Shown here in pieces: positions 1 through 7,168 of a stretch of 24,949 nucleotides of DNA. The position numbers were made by a program, and so were the translations under genes. Origin of the DNA: Pseudomonadota bacterium (GTDB lineage: Bacteria > Desulfobacterota > Desulfovibrionia > Desulfovibrionales > Desulfovibrionaceae); the NCBI GenBank assembly GCA_023390395.1, contig JAEWCY010000206.1, forward strand, positions 1 through 24,949. The letters are read 5' to 3'. Under the pieces are notes generated by a model. The model was not told the origin of the DNA. It did no database searches and saw only the letters and a program-made list of their open reading frames with translations. Position 1 is the first letter of the stretch; each line of letters begins with the position of its first letter.

Positions 1-242
1 TTCCAGAGGTCGGCCGGCTGCACGGCGGGCATGAGGATTTCCAGCGCCCCGGCCCGGTCCATCTCCTCGCGCACGATCTTGGCGACGTTGTTGAGCGCCT
101 TAAGCCCCAGGGGAAGGTAGGTGTAGACGCCGGCGGTGAGCTTGCGGATCATGCCGGCGCGAAGCAGCAGCTTATGGCTGACGACCTCGGCCTCGGCCGG
201 GGTTTCCTTGAGGGTGGGGGCGTAGTAGCGGCTCAGTCGCAT
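1..242 (-). CDS. proS: Prolyl-tRNA synthetase, N-terminal part (runs off the left edge)
   Basis: ProS charges tRNA-Pro with proline in the cytoplasm. Only the first 80 or so residues are in the window. They begin MRLSRYYAPTLKE and continue through the class II segment with GMIRKLTAGVYTYLPLG and the following EEMDRAGALEILMP, which is characteristic of bacterial ProS. The ATG at 242 overlaps the end of ispG by 10 bases in a different frame, so the two are probably co-transcribed and translationally coupled. The catalytic motifs, editing domain and anticodon-binding domain lie outside the window and cannot be checked. Confidence 0.93.
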   Translation of the reverse strand, partial: MRLSRYYAPTLKETPAEAEVVSHKLLLRAGMIRKLTAGVYTYLPLGLKALNNVAKIVREEMDRAGALEILMPAVQPADLW

Positions 243-1336
243 GCGGATTCCTTTTTTTCGGTGAGATAACGTTCCAGTTCTTCCATGAAGGCGGGGATGA
301 GGTTGGCCCCGCCGCGCACCTTGCCGAGCACCTCGCCCTTGCGGAAGATGATGCCGCAGTCGCGGCCGCCGGCGATGCCGATGTCGGCCTCCCGGGCTTC
401 GCCCGGGCCGTTGACCACGCAGCCCATGACGGCCACGGTGAAGACTTCGGTGACGCCGCGAAGCCGCTCCTCCACGGCCTCGGCCAGGCCGACGAGGTCG
501 ATCTCGGTGCGGCCGCAGGTGGGGCAGGAGATGATTTCCGGCCCCCGGGCGCGGATGTCCAGGGCGCGCAGGATCTCGTAGGCCACGCCGATCTCGGTCA
601 CGGGATCGCCGGTGAGCGAGACGCGCAGCGTGTCGCCAAGTCCCTCGGCCAGGAGAATCCCCAGGCCCACGGCGGATTTGACCGCGCCGCGCATGGGCGT
701 GCCGGCTTCGGTCACGCCGATGTGCAGGGGATAATCGACCTTTCGCGCCAGCAGGCGGTAGGCGGCCACGGTGCGCGGCACGCTGGAGGACTTGAGCGAG
801 ACCTTGATGTCGTGAAAGCCCCGCCGTTCGAGGAGCGCGATGTGGGTGAGCGCGCTTTCGACCATGGCCTCGGGCGTGGGGCCGCCGTGCTTGGCGAGCA
901 AATCCTTTTGCACCGAGCCGGAGTTGACGCCGATGCGGATGGGCGCGCCGTGGTCCTTGGCGGCGGCGACCACCGCGTCCACGGCCGCCTCGGAGCCGAT
1001 GTTGCCGGGATTGATCCGCAGCGCGTCGATGCCGGCGGAAAGCGCCGCCACGGCCAGGCGGTGGTCGAAATGGATGTCGGCGACAAGGGGCGCGTCGGCG
1101 CCGGCCCGGATGGCGGCGAGCGCCTTGGCCGCGTCGTCGTTGAGCACGGCCAGGCGCACGATCTCGCAGCCGGCCTCGGTCAGGGCGCGAATTTGCGCGA
1201 GCGTGGCCGCGACGTCGCGCGTGTCGGTGTTGGTCATGCTCTGGACGCGCACGGGGTTGTCGCCGCCGATGCCGACGCCGCGTATGGTCAGCGGCCGGGT
1301 GGGGCGGCGGGCGGGAGCTTGGGAGTCGTGGTGCAT
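233..1336 (-). CDS. ispG: 4-hydroxy-3-methylbut-2-en-1-yl diphosphate synthase (IspG/GcpE)
   Basis: IspG is the [4Fe-4S] enzyme of the MEP isoprenoid pathway that reductively converts MEcPP to HMBPP. The 367-residue length is that of the short bacterial form. The N-terminal TIM-barrel part shows VRVQSMTNTDTRD and VADIHFDHRLA. The C-terminal cluster domain shows CPTCGRTEIDL and MGCVVNGPGEA, supplying the three cluster cysteines and the conserved NGPGE. The gene lies between a small exported protein upstream and proS downstream, overlapping proS, so a housekeeping operon is likely. The ribosome-binding site before the ATG is weak. No frame damage is visible. Confidence 0.97.
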   Translation of the reverse strand: MHHDSQAPARRPTRPLTIRGVGIGGDNPVRVQSMTNTDTRDVAATLAQIRALTEAGCEIVRLAVLNDDAAKALAAIRAGADAPLVADIHFDHRLAVAALSAGIDALRINPGNIGSEAAVDAVVAAAKDHGAPIRIGVNSGSVQKDLLAKHGGPTPEAMVESALTHIALLERRGFHDIKVSLKSSSVPRTVAAYRLLARKVDYPLHIGVTEAGTPMRGAVKSAVGLGILLAEGLGDTLRVSLTGDPVTEIGVAYEILRALDIRARGPEIISCPTCGRTEIDLVGLAEAVEERLRGVTEVFTVAVMGCVVNGPGEAREADIGIAGGRDCGIIFRKGEVLGKVRGGANLIPAFMEELERYLTEKKESACD

Positions 1337-1364
1337 GGAAGAACCGGGTTCTGGTTTCGCGGCC

Positions 1365-1682
1365 TCAGCCGCCCTCGGTCACGCGGGTGACGTTGAGGTA
1401 GGTTTCGTCGGCGGCCTTTTTCGACACCGAGCCCTCGATGCGGCAGGCGGCGTCCTTCTTGCCCAGGGCGAAGAGCTTTTCGATGACGTCCTTGGCGGTG
1501 ACGTCGTCGCAGATCATATAGGTCTTCTTGTCCGTCGTCTCGAAGGACAGGCAGATGGTCTCGGTCTTGGGATACTGGAACACGCCCGTGGCGCGCCCGG
1601 TCAGGTTCACGGCCTCGCCCGCCTGGGCGGCGGCCCCGCACAGCAGCACGGCCAGGGCAAGGGCCCGCAGCAAACATCGCAT
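1365..1682 (-). CDS. Small exported protein of unknown function
   Basis: A 105-residue protein starting MRCLLRALALAVLLCGAAAQA, which looks like a Sec signal peptide with an AxA cleavage site near residue 21. The mature part is small, with three cysteines (one each in ETICLSFE, YMICDD and AACRIEG) and a short mixed alpha/beta pattern. I do not recognise a family. The ATG at 1682 was chosen over the TTG three bases upstream because an AGGAGG site, formed by the end of the preceding gene, lies 8 bases before it. It sits directly between a small membrane protein and ispG and is probably co-transcribed with both. Confidence 0.75.
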   Translation of the reverse strand: MRCLLRALALAVLLCGAAAQAGEAVNLTGRATGVFQYPKTETICLSFETTDKKTYMICDDVTAKDVIEKLFALGKKDAACRIEGSVSKKAADETYLNVTRVTEGG

Positions 1683-1685
1683 CAA

Positions 1686-2033
1686 TCAAACCTCCTTGAC
1701 GCGCCCCGGCGGGTCGTCGCCGGGAAAACGGTCGCCGCCCTTTCCTGCCGACGGCCCGCCGATCAGGCCCAGAAGCCAGATCAGGAGGGCGACGGCGGCG
1801 GCGTGGTAGATGACGTCCTGGCGCAACAGCCACGCGAGGACCCCGCGAAAGGCTCCGTCGGGCAGGGAAAAGACCCAGCGCACCGCGGCGTCGGGCAGGT
1901 AGTTTCCCAGGGGCCAGTCGAGCCACAGCCCCTCCCGCCAGGCCACATACGCCTTCATGCCGATCAGGCTGTAAAGCGCCGCCAGGCTGCACCAGAGGCA
2001 GCCCCGGCCAAGCAGGTCGCGTCGCGTCGTCAT
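1686..2033 (-). CDS. Small membrane protein of unknown function
   Basis: About 115 residues with two hydrophobic stretches: near residues 10-28 (CLWCSLAALYSLIGMKAYV) and near 80-98 (YHAAAVALLIWLLGLIGG). The charged tail ends VKEV, whose codons also supply the ribosome-binding site of the next gene. I do not recognise a family. An alternative GTG start at 2048 adds five residues; neither start has a good Shine-Dalgarno site. A strong promoter lies just upstream (2073-2101), making this the first gene of the run leading to ispG and proS. Confidence 0.6.
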   Translation of the reverse strand: MTTRRDLLGRGCLWCSLAALYSLIGMKAYVAWREGLWLDWPLGNYLPDAAVRWVFSLPDGAFRGVLAWLLRQDVIYHAAAVALLIWLLGLIGGPSAGKGGDRFPGDDPPGRVKEV

Positions 2034-2072
2034 GGAAGAGCCCGTCACCGGTCGTGGTTTCGCGGTGGCGGC

Positions 2073-2101
2073 AATATACGGAGGCCGGGGCGGCGTGTAA
2101 A
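2073..2101 (-). promoter_or_regulatory. Sigma70-type promoter for the small protein-ispG-proS operon
   Basis: Read on the minus strand there is TTTACA, a 17-base spacer and TATATT, each hexamer one mismatch from consensus. It starts right after the stop codon of the response-regulator gene. The predicted start site is near 2066, giving a 5' leader of 18 or 33 nt depending on which start codon is used. Confidence 0.6.
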
Positions 2102-2108
2102 CGCCCGT

Positions 2109-2867
2109 TTAGGCCGAACCGGCCGCCCGGGCGGAATCGGCGGCGACCCGGTGGGCCAGATGGGCCAGGGCGTCGTCGCGTCCGCCGAAACACGGGGCCT
2201 TGGCCGTGATGCCGAGCCTGTCGAGCACCCTGGCGAAATTGTCCGAAAGCCCGCACAGGGCCACGGGCCGCCCGCCGCCCCCGGCGTCTTCGGCGGCCTG
2301 GACCAGGAGGTCGAGGCCCGCGCCGTTGATCGAGGCGTCGGGGCTGAAGACGAAAAGGAGCTTGGCCGCTTCCTCGGCCCGCCGGACCGCCTGGCTGAGG
2401 TAGGGCTCGGTCTCGCCCGTCAGGCTGCCGTGGATGGTGATGACGGCCACGTCGCCGCTTTTCTCCACGGCGACGACGTCCTCGCCGTGGCCGGCCTCGG
2501 CCTGGTCCAGGCGGGCGTTGGCCCGGGCCAGGGCCGCTTCCAGGGCCTCGCGGCGGATGGGCTTGTCGATGAAGTCCGTGGCCCGCAGGCCCAGGGCGGC
2601 CAGGGCCAAGTCCACGTCGCCGTGGCCGGTGATGACCACGACCTCGGTCAGCGGCCGGCGTTCCTTGACGGCGCGCAACACAGCCAAGCCGTCCATGCCC
2701 GGCATCTTGACGTCCGTGAGCACGATGGGGGGCTGGCGGGCGTCGAAGATGGCCAGTCCTTCCTCGCCGCTGGCGGCGGTCAGGACGGGATAGCCATACG
2801 CGCCAAGGTAGAGTTCGAACATCCTGAGGGTGGGCCGCTCGTCGTCGATGACCAGAATGGTGCGCAT
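2109..2867 (-). CDS. Response regulator with REC and STAS-like domains
   Basis: 252 residues. Residues 1-120 are a receiver domain: MRTILVIDDERPT supplies the acidic pocket, VLTDVKMPGMDG the phospho-accepting Asp (about residue 52), VITGHG the Thr and FIDKP the Lys. Residues 130-250 resemble a STAS/anti-sigma-factor-antagonist fold (VAVITIHGSLTGETEPYL). In SpoIIAA-type domains the regulatory serine lies in a DSSGL-like motif; here the equivalent stretch reads INGAGL, so that serine is missing. There is no DNA-binding domain, so output is probably by protein contact. It follows the histidine kinase gene on the same strand, 52 bases away, and is presumably its partner. Confidence 0.85.
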   Translation of the reverse strand: MRTILVIDDERPTLRMFELYLGAYGYPVLTAASGEEGLAIFDARQPPIVLTDVKMPGMDGLAVLRAVKERRPLTEVVVITGHGDVDLALAALGLRATDFIDKPIRREALEAALARANARLDQAEAGHGEDVVAVEKSGDVAVITIHGSLTGETEPYLSQAVRRAEEAAKLLFVFSPDASINGAGLDLLVQAAEDAGGGGRPVALCGLSDNFARVLDRLGITAKAPCFGGRDDALAHLAHRVAADSARAAGSA

Positions 2868-2919
2868 GGCGTGCTCCCGGGTATGCCGCCTCCCTTGTGG
2901 CCGTCGGCCGGGGGAAACG

Positions 2920-4923
2920 TCAAGCCCCTTGCGGGCCCGGATCGCGGGCCGCGGGAAAGGTCAGCCGGAAGGTGCAGCCGCCGCCGGGCGTTTCCGTGGC
3001 GTGAATGTCGCCGCCGTAATCCTTGACGATGCCGTAGGTGATGGCCAGCCCGAGCCCCATGCCCTGGCCGGCCTGCTTGGTGGTGAAGAAGGGCTCGAAG
3101 ATCTTGTGGCGCACGCTCTCCGGAATGCCGCTGCCGTTGTCGGCCACGACGACCGCCACGCGGCCTTCCTCCATGCGCGTGGCGATGGCGATGGTCCGGG
3201 GCGCGGCGTGCTCGGGCCGGAGCTGGCCGGCCAAGGCGTCGCGGGCGTTGACCACGAGGTTGAAGAACACCTGCTCCAGGCGGTTGGCGTGGGCCTTGAT
3301 GGCCGCGACCTCGCGGAGGTCCAGGGACACGGCGATGTCCTGGAGGGACAGCTCGTGGCCGATGATGGCGAACACGCCCCGGATGGGGTCGTTGATGTCC
3401 ACGTTTTCCAGATGCGGCTGGGATTTGCGACCGAAATCGCGCAGATGGGCGATGATGGCCGCCGCCCGGTCCACCTGCTCGCTGATCTGGGCGGAGACGG
3501 CGTCCAGGTCCTCGGCCGGCGGCCGTCGGCCGGACTCGACGAGCAGGCGCAGGTAGTCGCTGCCCATCTTGATGGCGTTGAGCGGCTGGTTGAGCTCGTG
3601 GGCGATGCCGGCGGACATTTCGCCGAGCGTCTTCATCTTGCTCGCCTGGATGAGCTGGGCGTCCTTTTCCACCAGCTCGGTGACGTCGGTGGCCGAGACG
3701 ATGACCGCGTCGCGGCCCCGGTAGGCGATGCGGCAGGCGTGGAGGTTGACGTAGAGGGGCTCGCCGCCTTTTTTCACGTGGCGCTGCTTGGGGAAAAGCA
3801 CCCGGTCCGGGGCGTCGCGGTCGGCGAGGTAGGCGGCCACGCCGCTCGCCCCGGCGTCGGGCTCCAGGTCGCCGACGAAGCGGTCCAGGAGTTCCTTGCG
3901 GGCGTAGCCGTAGGCGTCCTCGGCCTGGGAGTTGGCGTCGAGGATGCGGCCGCTGGCGGCGTCCACGACCAGCACCGGATCGGGGTTGCTGTCGAAAAGC
4001 GAACGGTATTTCTCCTCGGACTCGCGCAGCCGGCGGCGGTAGAGGCGCATGCTCCAGATCATGTTGCCGAAGGACTCGGCCAGCTGGGCCACCTCGTCGC
4101 CGCCGCCGCCCTTGCGGTAGAAGCGGCACTCGCGGCAGGTGGGGGCGTTGTCCAGGCTTCCGGCCAGGAGCTCGCCCCGGCTCTGGTCGAAGTGCCAGCA
4201 GGGCAGGTCGGTGTCGGCGTAGGCCGGGCAGTCCCTGGGCGCCGTGTCGCGAAGCCCGAGCAGGGCCGCCGGCTCCTCCAGGCTTCCCCGGCTCACGGCG
4301 TCGGCGGCCTGGGTCAGGCGGGTGATGGGCCGGGCCACGGCGTTGGACAGGCGCAGCACGATGAGGAACATGACCACGGTCACGGCGGCGATAAATCCCA
4401 GAAACGTGGTGCGCAGCGTCCCCACCAGGGAGTCGATGTGGCTCTTGGACAGGCCCACGTGGACCGCGCCCAGGGTATAGATGCCCTCGCGCACGGGCAC
4501 GGCGATGTCGATGGCCTGCCCCCCCTCGAAATCGACCAGCCGGATGCTCGATTCCGCGCCGTCGGGCACGGGATTGACGTGCAGCAGATCCTTGGGAAAG
4601 GGGCGGATGAAGGTGTTGGCCAGGACGCGGCCCTCGGTGTCCACGATGAAGATGTAGGACACGAGGATGCGGCGCTCGCCGAGCTGGGCGGCGTCGAAGA
4701 CCAGGCTCACCAGGTTGGCCCGGTCCTTGTCCAGGATGAAGCCGCTGGCCCGCTCGGACAAGCTCTGGCCGATGGCCACGCCGCGCTGCTCGAGCTCCCG
4801 GTTGAGGCTCGTGACGAGAATCCAGCGGGCGAGCAGCGCGATGACCGCGCTGACGAGCAGCACCACGGCCATGGCCCCGCCGAACATCTTGAGCTTGAGG
4901 CTGACCCGCCGGTGGGCGAACAT
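2920..4923 (-). CDS. Membrane sensor histidine kinase with Cys-rich insert (HAMP-PAS-HisKA-HATPase)
   Basis: 667 residues. TM1 spans about residues 13-35, followed by a periplasmic sensing region to about 175 and TM2 at about 176-198. HAMP follows (ARPITRLTQAADAVSRG), then a cysteine-rich insert at about 227-270 with DCPAY, PCWHF and CRECRFY. A PAS domain (KYRSLFDSNPDPVLVVD), HisKA (GIAHELNQPLNAIK, phospho-acceptor His) and HATPase_c (VNARDAL, DNGSGIP, GMGLGLAIT) complete it. The start at 4923 was preferred to an upstream in-frame one because GGGGGA precedes it and it lies one base after the stop of the binding-protein gene. The Cys cluster resembles CPAY...CW...CxxC segments in sulfate-reducer signalling proteins and could bind metal or sense redox; that is inference. 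Confidence 0.92.
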   Translation of the reverse strand: MFAHRRVSLKLKMFGGAMAVVLLVSAVIALLARWILVTSLNRELEQRGVAIGQSLSERASGFILDKDRANLVSLVFDAAQLGERRILVSYIFIVDTEGRVLANTFIRPFPKDLLHVNPVPDGAESSIRLVDFEGGQAIDIAVPVREGIYTLGAVHVGLSKSHIDSLVGTLRTTFLGFIAAVTVVMFLIVLRLSNAVARPITRLTQAADAVSRGSLEEPAALLGLRDTAPRDCPAYADTDLPCWHFDQSRGELLAGSLDNAPTCRECRFYRKGGGGDEVAQLAESFGNMIWSMRLYRRRLRESEEKYRSLFDSNPDPVLVVDAASGRILDANSQAEDAYGYARKELLDRFVGDLEPDAGASGVAAYLADRDAPDRVLFPKQRHVKKGGEPLYVNLHACRIAYRGRDAVIVSATDVTELVEKDAQLIQASKMKTLGEMSAGIAHELNQPLNAIKMGSDYLRLLVESGRRPPAEDLDAVSAQISEQVDRAAAIIAHLRDFGRKSQPHLENVDINDPIRGVFAIIGHELSLQDIAVSLDLREVAAIKAHANRLEQVFFNLVVNARDALAGQLRPEHAAPRTIAIATRMEEGRVAVVVADNGSGIPESVRHKIFEPFFTTKQAGQGMGLGLAITYGIVKDYGGDIHATETPGGGCTFRLTFPAARDPGPQGA

Positions 4924-4924
4924 G

Positions 4925-6202
4925 CTATTCCCCCGCCCCGGCCGGGGCCGCGGCCGGCGCGGCCGCGCCGCCAAGCCCGGCGCGCACGCTCGCCCAATCC
5001 GTCACCAGCTTGAAGACGCCCCCCTCCAGGCGGGTGAAATAGACCCGCTCCAGGCCCTGGTGGCGGTCCCTGGAAAAGCTCACCGGACTGGCGATGCCCA
5101 CGGAAAAATCCTGGATGGACTCGATGGCGTCCAGAAAACGCTCGCGGGTGAGGTCGCGGCCGGCCCGGCGCAGGCCCTCCACCAGCACCCTGGCGTTGAT
5201 GAAGCCCTCCAGGCCCACCAGGTTGGGCCGTTCGTCGGGATAATAGCGGCCAAGCAGGCGGGCGTACTCCACCACGCCCGAAAGAAGCCCCCCGGTCTCG
5301 GGCAGCCCGGGCGGCGGCACCACCTGGGACATCAAAAGGGGCGTGTCGTCGTCGGGCCCGAGGATGCGGGCCATCTCGTCGGCCCCGACGAAGGAGACGG
5401 CGTAGAAAAGGCCCTTGTAGCCCCGCTCCCGGGCGAACCGGATGGCCTTGGCGCAGGGGCCCGACGTGCCGATCATGACGATGGCCTTGGGATCGGACTC
5501 GAGCAGGCGCGAGAGCCCCTCCTCCACGTCCATGGTTCCCCGGATGTAGGAGCCCCGGGCCACCGGGGCCAGGCCGTGGGACTTGAGCGCCATCTCCGTG
5601 CCCCGCAACCCGTCGAAGCCGTAGGCGTCGTACTGGTAGAAGACGGCCACCCGGTCGAGGCCGAGGTCGCGCACCATGTGCTCCACGGCGGCGGCGGTCT
5701 CCTGGTAGTAGGAGGGGCGGATGTTGACGATGACGCGGCGAAAGGGCGTGCGCAACGCGTCGGCCCCGGTGAAGCTGCCGACCAGCGGCACCCTGGCCTC
5801 TTCCAGAAGGGGCACGATCTTGGCCGTGGTCGGCGTGCCCACGTAGCTGAACAGGCAAAACACCCGGTCGTCCACGATCAGGCGCTGGGTGTTGGCCACG
5901 CAGCGCGGCGGATCGTAGCCGTCGTCCAGGGCCAGGACCTTGACGCGCCGTCCGGCCACCCCGCCGGCGTCGTTGACGGCGTTGATGCAGGACAGCGCCC
6001 CGAAGAGCGTCTGGCGGCCGAGGTAGCTGGCGTGGCCGGTCAGGGGCAGGGACGAGCCCACGAGCACCTGGTCGTCGGTGACGCCCGGCACGCGCGCGGC
6101 CAGCTCCTCCGACGTCGGGGAACGCGAACAGGACGCCAGGAAAACCAGAAGGACGGGGACGAGGGCCGACCAGACCCGGGCTCGCGGCAGGCATGCTGTC
6201 AT
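4925..6202 (-). CDS. Periplasmic binding lipoprotein, branched-chain amino-acid type (Peripla_BP_6)
   Basis: 425 residues. The signal sequence ends in a lipobox, LLVFLASC, with Cys25 as the lipidation site. The mature protein shows the Leu/Ile/Val-binding family pattern: VLVGSSLPLTGHASYLG at the ligand site, GALSCINAVNDAGGVAGRRV, and VGLEGFINARVLVEGLRRAG near the end. No ABC permease or ATPase genes are nearby. Instead the stop codon is one base from a histidine kinase gene, so the protein more likely presents a ligand to that kinase than feeds a transporter (inference). The Ala/Pro-rich tail is probably disordered. There is no Shine-Dalgarno site before the ATG. Confidence 0.88.
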   Translation of the reverse strand: MTACLPRARVWSALVPVLLVFLASCSRSPTSEELAARVPGVTDDQVLVGSSLPLTGHASYLGRQTLFGALSCINAVNDAGGVAGRRVKVLALDDGYDPPRCVANTQRLIVDDRVFCLFSYVGTPTTAKIVPLLEEARVPLVGSFTGADALRTPFRRVIVNIRPSYYQETAAAVEHMVRDLGLDRVAVFYQYDAYGFDGLRGTEMALKSHGLAPVARGSYIRGTMDVEEGLSRLLESDPKAIVMIGTSGPCAKAIRFARERGYKGLFYAVSFVGADEMARILGPDDDTPLLMSQVVPPPGLPETGGLLSGVVEYARLLGRYYPDERPNLVGLEGFINARVLVEGLRRAGRDLTRERFLDAIESIQDFSVGIASPVSFSRDRHQGLERVYFTRLEGGVFKLVTDWASVRAGLGGAAAPAAAPAGAGE

Positions 6203-6208
6203 GACGGG

Positions 6209-6236
6209 GGCATACCAGATCGGTTTTTCCGGTCAA
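6209..6236 (-). promoter_or_regulatory. Candidate promoter placing the start site at or near the ATG of the binding-protein gene
   Basis: On the minus strand TTGACC, a 16-base spacer and TATGCC. The -35 hexamer is one mismatch from consensus; the -10 is weaker (3 of 6). The ATG at 6202 lies where +1 would be, and no ribosome-binding site precedes it, so a leaderless or nearly leaderless mRNA is possible. Confidence 0.35.
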
Positions 6237-6262
6237 CCGTGACCGGGGACGACCGGCCGGTC

Positions 6263-6288
6263 CGGGAGGCCGTGGCAGCGGCCTCCCG
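6263..6288. repeat. Inverted repeat (10-bp stem, 6-nt loop)
   Basis: CGGGAGGCCG and its exact complement enclose TGGCAG. It lies in the 231-bp gap between fdhB and the binding-protein gene. There is no T tract on either side, so a classical terminator is not supported. Confidence 0.55.
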
Positions 6289-6347
6289 AAGCGGACGGAG
6301 GGGAACACGCGCCGGCCGGCGATGCGGCGAGGCGGCGCGTCGCGCCC

Positions 6348-6372
6348 CCGCGATCCGCCGGGCGGATCGCGG
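6348..6372. repeat. Near-perfect palindrome (12-bp arms around one base)
   Basis: CCGCGATCCGCC, one G, then GGCGGATCGCGG. As RNA it would form about 11 bp closed by a 3-nt loop. It lies in the same gap as two other hairpins. There is no T tract. Confidence 0.55.
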
Positions 6373-6396
6373 AGACAACCTTGGAGTCGCGTTTCT

Positions 6397-6424
6397 CCTG
6401 AAGGATGCCGTCGCATCCTTCAGG
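6397..6424 (-). terminator. Hairpin 9 bases after the fdhB stop; probable 3'-end element
   Basis: A perfect 12-bp stem (CCTGAAGGATGC and its complement) with a 4-nt loop. It begins 9 bases after the fdhB stop codon. It lacks the T run of an intrinsic terminator, so it could instead stabilise the 3' end or be a partner for Rho-dependent termination. Confidence 0.45.
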
Positions 6425-6433
6425 GACGTCGGC

Positions 6434-7156
6434 CTAACCGAAGACGCGCAGCGGGCGCAGGACCTTGGCGAAAAGGGCCTTGCGCGTCAGCAGCGGCGGC
6501 GCGGCGTCGCCGAACTGGACGTATTTGTAGTAGGCGCTCGGCGGCTGCGGGCACAGGAAGACGCAGCGCACCGAGGACGCGTCCACGAGCTCGGCCTTGG
6601 GATGGGTCGGCTTGAGCTTGGCCAGGCGCTCGGCGGCCATGGCCAGCATCTCGTCGCGGTCGCCGAAGTTCATGGTCCCCGTGGGACAGGTCTTGACGCA
6701 CGACGGCAGCAGGCCGGCATGGACCCGGTCGTTGCACATGTCGCACTTGTACATGAGCTTGGTGGCCGCATCCACGCGCGGGATGTCGTAGGGGCAGGCC
6801 TCGCGCACGGCGGCGGCGTTGAGCCCCTTGCACTTGTCGGTGAAGACCACCGCGCCCGTGGCCTGGTCCTGGACAATGGCCTCCGGGACCTCCGAATCGC
6901 CCACCATCTTGCAGGGCGCGTCCAGGCAATGGCGGCACTGGTCCGGGAAGAAGAGCCAATGGAACTTCCCGTCGATGGTGGTTTCGGTGAAGCGCACGAC
7001 CTTGAGCGTCTGCCAGGACAGATCGGGCGGGTTCTGGTGGGAGCCGGTGTTTTCCGTCGGCTCCACGGGCTTGTTCTTCCACTGCTTGCAGGCCACCTGG
7101 CAGCCGCGGCAGCCGGTGCAGCGCGACAGGTCCACGAAGAAGGTCTTTCCGTTCAT
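6434..7156 (-). CDS. fdhB: Formate dehydrogenase iron-sulfur (beta) subunit
   Basis: 240 residues, the usual size of the beta subunit of soluble periplasmic Desulfovibrio formate dehydrogenases. It carries ferredoxin-type clusters: CTGCRGCQVACKQW, CRHCLDAPCKMVG, KCKGLNAAAVREACPYD, and KCDMCNDRVHAGLLPSCVKTCPTG, together enough cysteines for four [4Fe-4S] clusters. It relays electrons from FdhA to periplasmic cytochromes c. It has no signal peptide of its own, so it should be exported with FdhA through Tat. The start has an AAAGGAG site and is 12 bases past the fdhA stop. No membrane-anchor (gamma) gene follows, so the enzyme is probably soluble. Confidence 0.93.
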   Translation of the reverse strand: MNGKTFFVDLSRCTGCRGCQVACKQWKNKPVEPTENTGSHQNPPDLSWQTLKVVRFTETTIDGKFHWLFFPDQCRHCLDAPCKMVGDSEVPEAIVQDQATGAVVFTDKCKGLNAAAVREACPYDIPRVDAATKLMYKCDMCNDRVHAGLLPSCVKTCPTGTMNFGDRDEMLAMAAERLAKLKPTHPKAELVDASSVRCVFLCPQPPSAYYKYVQFGDAAPPLLTRKALFAKVLRPLRVFG

Positions 7157-7168
7157 GGCATCGCTCCT

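Noticed and set aside
840..3026. Long plus-strand open frame (728 codons), and a similar one at 2830-5013
   Set aside because: Both are antisense to well-supported genes (ispG, response regulator, histidine kinase) and have low-complexity Gly/Ala/His/Arg-rich translations.
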